DNA of 64,000 nt. It comes from BOG-908 sp963692875 (lineage in GTDB: Bacteria; Pseudomonadota; Alphaproteobacteria; Acetobacterales; Acetobacteraceae). This document shows positions 58,374-64,000 of this stretch, one piece after another. Location of the stretch: the NCBI GenBank assembly GCA_965198755.1, contig OZ240673.1, positions 2,356,001-2,420,000 of the forward strand. Direction: 5' to 3'. The first letter of the stretch is position 1. Each line of letters starts with the position of its first letter. The notes under the pieces were generated by a model. The model was not told the DNA's origin. It saw only the letters and a list, made by a program, of their open reading frames with translations, and searched no databases. A program made the translations under genes and the position numbers.

Positions 58374-59207
58374 CCTTAACAATTCATTCACCGCCGTCTT
58401 CGCCCGCGTCTGCGCGTCCACCCGCTTGACGATCACCGCGCAGGCAAGCCCCGGCCCCGGCGAGCCGTCCGGCAACGGCCGCCCCGGCAGCGTCCCCGGC
58501 ACCACCACTGCATAGGCCGGCACCCGGCCGGTATGCACCTCGCCGGTGGTGCGGTCGACGATGCGGGTGGATGCGCCCAGGAACACGCCCATCGAGATGA
58601 CCGCGCCGCGTTCGACGATGACGCCCTCGGCCACCTCGGAGCGGGCGCCGATGAAGCAGTCGTCCTCGATGATGACCGGGTTGGCCTGCAGGGGCTCCAG
58701 CACGCCGCCCAGGCCCACGCCGCCGCTGATGTGGCAGTTCGCCCCCACCTGCGCGCAGCTGCCGACGGTGGACCAGGTGTCGATCATGGTGCCGGCGCCG
58801 ATATGAGCGCCGACGTTGACGAAGCAGGGCATCAGCACCACGCCCGGGGCCACGTAGGCAGAGCGGCGGACGATGGCGCCGGGCACCATGCGGAAGCCGG
58901 CCTGCGCGAAACGTGCCGCGTCCCAGCCGGTGGTCTTGAGCGGCACCTTGTCGTAGGCGGGGGCGCCGGCGGCGTCCGGGGTGGGCGCGCTGTCGCTGAG
59001 GCGGAAGGAGAGCAGGACCGCCTGCTTCAGCCAGGGGTGGGTGTGCCACCCGGTGGGCGTGGGCTCGGCCACCCGCAGCCGGCCGCTGCCGAGGGCTTCG
59101 AGCGCCTGGTCCACGGGGCGGCGCGCCTCGAGGCCGGCGTTGGCGGAGAGTGTGTCCCGCCGTTGCCACAGGGCGGCGATCTCGGTGCGTAGGTCGTCGT
59201 CTGACAT
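58368..59207 (-). CDS. dapD: 2,3,4,5-tetrahydropyridine-2,6-dicarboxylate N-succinyltransferase
   Basis: The 279-residue left-handed beta-helix enzyme acts in the succinylase branch of lysine and meso-DAP synthesis. It has the N-terminal alpha domain, then hexapeptide repeats in SAYVAPGVVLMPCFVNVGAHIGAGTMIDTWSTVGSCAQVGANCHISGGVGLGGVLEPLQA and GARSEVAEGVIVERGAVISMGVFLG. The length is normal. It ends inside repeat R35. Without other dap genes nearby. Confidence 0.97.
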   Translation of the reverse strand: MSDDDLRTEIAALWQRRDTLSANAGLEARRPVDQALEALGSGRLRVAEPTPTGWHTHPWLKQAVLLSFRLSDSAPTPDAAGAPAYDKVPLKTTGWDAARFAQAGFRMVPGAIVRRSAYVAPGVVLMPCFVNVGAHIGAGTMIDTWSTVGSCAQVGANCHISGGVGLGGVLEPLQANPVIIEDDCFIGARSEVAEGVIVERGAVISMGVFLGASTRIVDRTTGEVHTGRVPAYAVVVPGTLPGRPLPDGSPGPGLACAVIVKRVDAQTRAKTAVNELLRE

Positions 59208-59337
59208 GGTTGGCCTTGTTCGTGGGCACGGCCGTGTCGGCAGTGGGCGGCAAGTCTTTCGGGAGGTTCATCCCATTGGGCTACGCTGACGGAGTGTTTG
59301 CGGCAGCGGGGTGTCGGCGCGGTGCTAGCGCAGCGAA

Positions 59338-59488
59338 GGGAAGAAAGGCCTTCTTTTTCGAGAAAAAGAAGCAAAAAGCTTTTGTCTCGGCTGTCGCGGA
59401 AAGCTGAAGCGATACGTTTCACCAACGCGTGTCGAAGGGGACAAAAGTTTTTTGGTTCTTTTTTTCAAAAAAGAACTGCTTGCTTTCT
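59338..59488. repeat. Intergenic palindromic repeat, copy R36
   Basis: The left arm is CGAG type with AAAAAGCTTTTG. The centre keeps CGGCTGTCGCGG only, followed by an unrelated TGAAGCGATACG. The right arm is TTTCAAA/GGTTC type. Confidence 0.84.
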
Positions 59489-60575
59489 ATCCAGGCTGCT
59501 CCGGCCCGATCCGCACCGTCGCCCCCACCAAACTCGCGAGAACACCCTCCGCCACCCGGATCTGGGCGCTCAGATCCACCCGGGCCACCGGCCGGCGTTC
59601 CAGCGTGGGGCTCGTCCGCTCGACCTCTGCCCAGGCGGCGCCGAAGGCCGGCAGCGCCATCCAGCCTTCCAGCTGGCTCTGCGACAGTTGAAGCTCGCGC
59701 GCCAAGTGGCCCACCAACGAGCTGCGGCCGACCACGCTGCCCCAGGCCAGGCGCAGCAGGCGCCGCGCGCCGATGCGGCGGACCCTGGCGGCCACCGGCT
59801 CCATCGACCCGTCGACGTGAAGGTCCTGCCGCCCGATGCGGCGGCGGATGGTGTCGGCCATGCCGTCGCGGGCGCGGCCGACGATGCGGCCGGAGACGTT
59901 CACCCACACGTCGGGCGCATGGCGAATATGCGCGTCGCCCCTGCGCAGCGCGTCGACCAGGGCGCGGTCTTCCCCGGCGCTGACCGGCGGCACGCCGCCG
60001 GCGCTGGTGAAGGCTTCGACGCGCACGGCGATGCTGGCGCCGGATTCTTCGGCGTGGCGGGGCCAGGGGTCGGCCGGGTCGGGGTCCAGCAGGCAGGCGA
60101 TCTGCTCGAGTTGCAGCTGGTAGGTGACTTCGTGCGCATCGTCGTCGTGCAGGTGGCGTGGGATCTGCAGCGCGTCGACGGGATCAATCACCGCGCGGCC
60201 GCAGACAACGTCGGCGCCGGCCTCGAAGGCGGCCATGTTGGCCTCCAGCCAGTCGGCCGGCACGCAGCTGTCGGCGTCGGTGGTCATGACGATCCCGCCA
60301 GGGCTCGTCAGCATGGCAGCCTTGGACATGGCGAGGCGGCGAGCGTGGCCGGCGCTGGCCTCGGCAGGGGGGAAGCGATGTTCCAGCACGTGAACCGGAC
60401 AGGGCAGGGTCGGGCGCAGGCCACGCGCGATGTCGGCAGTACCGTCGGAACTGTTATTGACCAGCAGCAGGACTTCAGCACGGTGGCCACCCTGCTGCAG
60501 GGCGAGCGCGCGCAGGCAGTCGGGGATGAGGGAAGCTTCGTCACGAACGGGGACGGCGACGACGATGTGCGGCAT
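59487..60575 (-). CDS. Family 2 glycosyltransferase
   Basis: The 362-residue protein opens with MPHIVVAVPVRDEASLIPDCLRAL and has the donor motif VMTTDADSCVPADWLEANM near residue 95. The middle HAEESGASIAVRVEAFTSAGGVPPVSAGEDRALVDALRR resembles GT2 acceptor-side motifs (ED in GED). The C-terminal 100 residues are an unassigned helical region. Without membrane spans it is likely cytoplasmic. Substrate unknown. The ATG at 60575 follows CGGAGGCTCC-like sequence. Confidence 0.85.
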   Translation of the reverse strand: MPHIVVAVPVRDEASLIPDCLRALALQQGGHRAEVLLLVNNSSDGTADIARGLRPTLPCPVHVLEHRFPPAEASAGHARRLAMSKAAMLTSPGGIVMTTDADSCVPADWLEANMAAFEAGADVVCGRAVIDPVDALQIPRHLHDDDAHEVTYQLQLEQIACLLDPDPADPWPRHAEESGASIAVRVEAFTSAGGVPPVSAGEDRALVDALRRGDAHIRHAPDVWVNVSGRIVGRARDGMADTIRRRIGRQDLHVDGSMEPVAARVRRIGARRLLRLAWGSVVGRSSLVGHLARELQLSQSQLEGWMALPAFGAAWAEVERTSPTLERRPVARVDLSAQIRVAEGVLASLVGATVRIGPEQPG

Positions 60576-60636
60576 GTCGGAGGCTCCCCGCCTGCAGGTT
60601 CCGACAGCTAACCTGTGCCCTGTGGCACGGTTGCCA

Positions 60637-60933
60637 TCACCCTGTTGCGAGTGCGTCCGCTGCGATCGACTCGTGATGCTGGATGACCTCGCGCACGACG
60701 AAGGCGAGGAACTTCTCGGCGAACTCCGGGTCCAGTTTCGCACCTTCGGCGAGCGTGCGCAGGCGTGCCACCTGCTGGGCTTCGCGCGCCTTGTCGGCCG
60801 CGGGCAGACCGAGATGCGCCTTGAGGCGGCCGACTTGCTGGGTGCATTTGAAGCGCTCGGCGAGCAGGTAGATCAGGGCAGCGTCGATGTTGTCGATGCT
60901 GTCGCGGAGTCTGAGGAGCTCTTCCGGGGTCAA
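60637..60933 (-). CDS. aroQ: Chorismate mutase, AroQ type (start inside repeat)
   Basis: The roughly 98-residue all-helical AroQ mutase has LTPEELLRLRDSIDNIDAALIYLLAERFKCTQQVGRLKAH with the active-site Arg and Lys, and ends in VVREVIQHHES. It converts chorismate to prephenate for Phe/Tyr. No ATG is present: the first usable codon is TTG 60933, at the boundary with repeat R37, or TTG 60966 within it. So the start is repeat-derived and a ribosome site is missing. Confidence 0.88.
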   Translation of the reverse strand: MTPEELLRLRDSIDNIDAALIYLLAERFKCTQQVGRLKAHLGLPAADKAREAQQVARLRTLAEGAKLDPEFAEKFLAFVVREVIQHHESIAADALATG

Positions 60934-61069
60934 AGCAAGCAGTTCTTTTTTGAAAAAAAGAACCAAAAAACTTTTGGTCCCTTGGTCGTGCCGTGTGGGA
61001 GAGTCCGCGACAGCCGCGACAAAAGTCTTTTGCTTCTTTTCTTCAGAAAAGAAGGCCTTGCTTGCTTAG
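60932..61069. repeat. Intergenic palindromic repeat, copy R37
   Basis: The left arm is TTGAAA/GGTTC type. The centre has CCGCGACAGCCG. The right arm is CTTCAG type with AAAAGTCTTTTGCTTC, another intact IS110 target word. It spans the chorismate mutase start to the end of the RND gene. Confidence 0.87.
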
Positions 61070-64000
61070 TCCGCATCCGCCCCCGCCATAGTCGTCGCCA
61101 GCCTTGGCATCCGCTGCTCCGCCTCCGGAGAGAGCCAATGCGCCAGCGCATCGAGATACAGGTAGATCACCGGCGTGGTATAAAGCGTCAGCGCCTGGCT
61201 GACGAGCAGCCCGCCCACCATCGCGTAGCCCAGCGGCTGGCGAAGTTCGGAGCCGGCGCCGTGTTCCAGCATCAGCGGCAGACCGGACAGCAGGGCCGCC
61301 ATGGTGGTCATCATGATCGGCCGGAAGCGCAGCAGGCAGGCCTGGGTGATCGCTTCGAGCGGGGTGGCGCCGCCCTCGCGTTCGGCGTGGATGGCGAAGT
61401 CCACCATCATGATGCCGTTCTTCTTGACGATGCCGATCAGCAGGATGATGCCGACGATGGCGATGACCGAGAGGTCGCGCCCGGCCAGCATCAGCATCAG
61501 CAGCGCGCCCACGCCGGCCGACGGCAGGGTGGAAAGGATGGTCAGCGGCAGGATGTAGCTCTCGTACAGGATGCCGAGGATGATGTACACGGCGACCAGG
61601 GCCGCGGCGATCAAATAGGGTTCGCTGCTGAGCGAGGACTGGAACGCCGCCGCGTTGCCCTGGAACGAGCCCTGCAGGGAGCCGGGCGCGCCGATCTGCA
61701 CCCGGGCGGCGTCCACCTGGTTGACCGCCTCGCCCAGCGAAGCGCCGGGCACCAGGTTGAAGCTGATGGTCACCGCGGGAAATTGGCTCTGGTGGTTCAC
61801 CGCCAGCGGCGAGATCGGGATGGTGGTGCGGTGGACCAAGGCGGAGAGCGGCACCGGCGGGCCGCCCGACGTGCCGCGGACGTAGAGGCGGTCCAGCGTG
61901 TGGACGTCGCCTTCGAGCTGGGCGGGCACTTCCTCGATGACGTAGTACGAGTTGAGCTGGGTGAAGTACTGGGTCACCTCGCGCTGGCCGAACGCGTCGT
62001 ACAGCGTGTCGTCGATCTGCTGCGGCTGGATGCCGAAGCGGGCGGCGGCGTCGCGGTCGATGGCCAGGGTGGCGGTGGTGCCGGCCACCTGCTGGTCGGT
62101 GGTGACGTCGCGCAGGATCGGGATGGTGCGCAGGCGGTCCAGCAGCTTCGGCGCCCACTGGTTCAGCTCCGCCGGGTCAGCGTCCTGCAGGGTGTACTGG
62201 TAGAGCGTGCGGGCGAGGCGGCCGCCGACGGTGATGTCCTGCGCGGGCTGCATGTAGATGCGGAAGCCCTCGATCGCCTCGGCCTTGGCCGCAAGGCGGG
62301 CGATAACCGTGGTGATCGGGTCGCGGGTGCCCCAGGGTTTGAGGTTCATGTAGATGCGGCCGTTGTTGGCCGTCTGCCCGCCGTTTCCGGCGCCGATGAA
62401 GGAGGCGAAGCTGGCCACTGCAGGGTCGGCCTGCAGGATGGCGTTCAGCTGCTCCTGCTTCTGATACATCTCCTTGTAGGAGGTGTCCTGGTTGGCCTCC
62501 GTAATGGCGATCAGCGTTCCGATGTCCTGCTGCGGGAAGAAGCCTTTCGGGATGATGATGAACAGGTAGCCGGTCAGCGTGACGGTGGCCAGGAACACCA
62601 TCAGCGTGACGAAGCGGAAGCGCAGGGCGACGGCCAGCGTGCGGCGGTAGAACGCCAGCATGGCGTCGAACACCCATTCCACCGCGCGGTACAGGCGGCC
62701 GTGCTCATGTGTTTCGGCCTGCAGGAAGCGCGCGCACATCATCGGCGTGAGCGTGAGAGAGACGAAAGCGGAGATCACCACCGTCATCGACACCACGATG
62801 GCGAACTCGCGCAGCAACCGCCCCACGATGCCGCCCATCAGCAGCAGCGGGATGAACACCGCGATCAGCGATACGCTGATGGAGACGATGGTGAAGCCGA
62901 TCTCGCCGGCGCCCTGCAGCGCGGCCTCGAGCGGCGCCATGCCGTCCTCGATGTGGCGGTAGATGTTCTCAAGCATGACGATGGCGTCGTCGACCACGAA
63001 GCCGACCGCGATGGTGAGACCCATCAGCGAGAGGTTATCCAGGCTGTAGCCCATGATGTACATCGCCGCGAAGGTGCCCACCAAGGCCAGCGGCACGGTG
63101 ACGCTGGGAATGATGGTGGCCCACACGCTGCGCAGGAACAGGAAGATCACCATCACCACGAGCGCGATGGAGAGGATCAGGGTGAACTCCACGTCGGCCA
63201 CGGAGGCGCGGATGGTCTGCGTGCGGTCGACGATGGTCTGCACGTGGATGGACGGCGGGATGCTTTTCTCCAACCGCGGGAGTGCGGCCTGGATGCGTGC
63301 GACGGTGGCGATGACGTTGGCACCGGGCTGCTTGTACATGATCAGCAGCACGCCGCGGCGGGTGCGGCCGTTGGCGTCCTGCCAGGCGGCCAGCTCGTCG
63401 TTCTGCGGGCCGCGGATGGCCTGGCCGATGTCGCGGATGCGCACCGGCGCGCCGTTGCGGTAGGCGACGATCAGCTTGCCGTAGTCGGCCGGCTCGGTCA
63501 GCTGGTCGTTGGCCTGCACGGTGAAGGACTGGCGGCTGCCGTCGATGCTGCCCTTGGGGCTGTTGACGGTGGCGTTGGTCAGCACCGCGCGCACGTCCTC
63601 CATGGTCAGGCCCATCGCGGCGATGCGGGCCGGGTCCACCTGGACGCGGATGGCGGGCTTCTGCTGGCCGCCGACGACCACCTGGCTGACGCCGGTGACC
63701 TGGCTGAGCTGCTGGCTCAGCACGTTCTCGGCGTAGTCGTCCACCGTCGTCAGCGGCAGGTCGTTCGACCACACGCTCATCAGGAAGATCGGGCTGTCGG
63801 CCGGGTTCACCTTGCGGAAGGTGGGCTGGCTGGGAAGGTTCTTGGGCAGCTGGCCCTGCGCGCCGTTGATCGCTTCGAGCACGTCGGTGGCGGCCGCGTC
63901 CACGTTGCGCGAGAGGTCGAACTGCACGGTGATGGTGGAGCTGCCGAGCACGTTGATCGACGTCATCTGGCTCAGCCCGTTGATCTGGCTGAGCTGCGTC
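61066..64000 (-). CDS. RND-family multidrug efflux permease (MdtB/MdtC-like), 5' end outside the window
   Basis: At least 978 residues of an inner-membrane RND pump. The protein reads across the right window edge (QINGLSQMTSINVLGSSTITVQF), so the true start lies outside. Markers are the DLSRNVDAAATDVLEAINGAQGQLP porter region, the TM4 motif GFVVDDAIVMLENIYRHIEDG with Asp-Asp, and PMMCARFL. The second half has NGIMMVDFAIHAEREGG and FRPIMMTTMAALLSGLPLML. The proton path acids are present. It exports drugs with a membrane-fusion protein and outer-membrane channel, which would be expected upstream, beyond the window. Confidence 0.95.
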   Translation of the reverse strand, partial: TQLSQINGLSQMTSINVLGSSTITVQFDLSRNVDAAATDVLEAINGAQGQLPKNLPSQPTFRKVNPADSPIFLMSVWSNDLPLTTVDDYAENVLSQQLSQVTGVSQVVVGGQQKPAIRVQVDPARIAAMGLTMEDVRAVLTNATVNSPKGSIDGSRQSFTVQANDQLTEPADYGKLIVAYRNGAPVRIRDIGQAIRGPQNDELAAWQDANGRTRRGVLLIMYKQPGANVIATVARIQAALPRLEKSIPPSIHVQTIVDRTQTIRASVADVEFTLILSIALVVMVIFLFLRSVWATIIPSVTVPLALVGTFAAMYIMGYSLDNLSLMGLTIAVGFVVDDAIVMLENIYRHIEDGMAPLEAALQGAGEIGFTIVSISVSLIAVFIPLLLMGGIVGRLLREFAIVVSMTVVISAFVSLTLTPMMCARFLQAETHEHGRLYRAVEWVFDAMLAFYRRTLAVALRFRFVTLMVFLATVTLTGYLFIIIPKGFFPQQDIGTLIAITEANQDTSYKEMYQKQEQLNAILQADPAVASFASFIGAGNGGQTANNGRIYMNLKPWGTRDPITTVIARLAAKAEAIEGFRIYMQPAQDITVGGRLARTLYQYTLQDADPAELNQWAPKLLDRLRTIPILRDVTTDQQVAGTTATLAIDRDAAARFGIQPQQIDDTLYDAFGQREVTQYFTQLNSYYVIEEVPAQLEGDVHTLDRLYVRGTSGGPPVPLSALVHRTTIPISPLAVNHQSQFPAVTISFNLVPGASLGEAVNQVDAARVQIGAPGSLQGSFQGNAAAFQSSLSSEPYLIAAALVAVYIILGILYESYILPLTILSTLPSAGVGALLMLMLAGRDLSVIAIVGIILLIGIVKKNGIMMVDFAIHAEREGGATPLEAITQACLLRFRPIMMTTMAALLSGLPLMLEHGAGSELRQPLGYAMVGGLLVSQALTLYTTPVIYLYLDALAHWLSPEAEQRMPRLATTMAGADAD

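Noticed and set aside
5032..61069. Many short frames starting MVLFFKKELLAF or containing KASSSFLKKRTKKLL
   Set aside because: These are translations of the palindromic repeat arms, not proteins. They recur at each repeat in both strands and have no conserved continuation.
646..61069. The repeat family as a CRISPR array
   Set aside because: Copies are dispersed singly between genes at kilobase distances, are palindromic, and have no spacers or cas genes.

Overview
The window is a high-GC bacterial chromosome segment, most likely from an alphaproteobacterium of the Acetobacteraceae/Rhodospirillales type. That placement rests on gene style (GatCAB, CtaA, GlpX, LigD/Ku, YeaQ/GlsB, DUF898-M48) and on base composition, and is an inference. 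Almost all genes are chromosomal housekeeping or accessory metabolism; there is no prophage, plasmid backbone or CRISPR array. Both ends cut a gene: an ABC-F ATPase on the left and an RND efflux pump on the right.

Layout. 1-4.6 kb: ABC-F ATPase end, then a prpD-prpC-prpB methylcitrate (propionate) cluster. 5-6.1 kb: an IS30-family element. 6.4-10.7 kb: tRNA-Ser(GCU), gatB, gatA, two 32-codon minigenes that copy the GatC tail, gatC, and divergent ruvX. 10.9-18.6 kb: single genes (SRPBCC proteins, MBL hydrolase, SnoaL-like, quinone oxidoreductase, acyl-CoA dehydrogenase, retropepsin-like lipoprotein, TylF-like methyltransferase). 18.7-20.1 kb: an IS110-family element with a readable bridge-RNA region. 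20-28 kb: MFS/cupin pair, PAS-LuxR regulator, DUF2382 and GlsB stress proteins, glpX, secreted beta-propeller. 28.5-34 kb: xth, ligD, a DUF5961-type ORF and ku, a DNA-repair (NHEJ) cluster. 34-50 kb: M48/DUF898 pair, NUDIX, ATM1-type exporter, small ORFs, a second retropepsin-like protein, SGNH hydrolase, tldD, ctaA, glycosyltransferase, aldo/keto reductase. 50-64 kb: membrane GT-C-like protein, NitT/TauT-type ABC permease fusion and ATPase, sulfotransferase-like protein, TetR with a small protein resembling an RND periplasmic domain, dapD, glycosyltransferase, chorismate mutase, RND pump.

The dominant non-genic signal is a roughly 135-150 bp palindromic intergenic repeat, present in about 37 full, partial or interrupted copies (about one per 1.7 kb). 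Each copy has an A/T-rich hairpin arm, a central GC hairpin built on CGCTGTCGCG/CGCGACAGC flanked by A-runs and T-runs, and a mirrored arm. The form fits a bidirectional intrinsic terminator that has become a mobile or copied repeat. Arms come in a few sequence types whose loop and distal hexamer change together.

Both insertion sequences sit inside the right arm of a copy of this repeat. For the IS110 element the non-coding left end contains guide-like segments that match its repeat target on both sides of a CT core and its own donor junction, in the order expected for a bridge RNA. This suggests an RNA-guided transposase programmed on the host's own intergenic repeat. The second unusual item is the pair of GatC-tail minigenes, joined by 4-bp ATGA overlaps between gatC and gatA.
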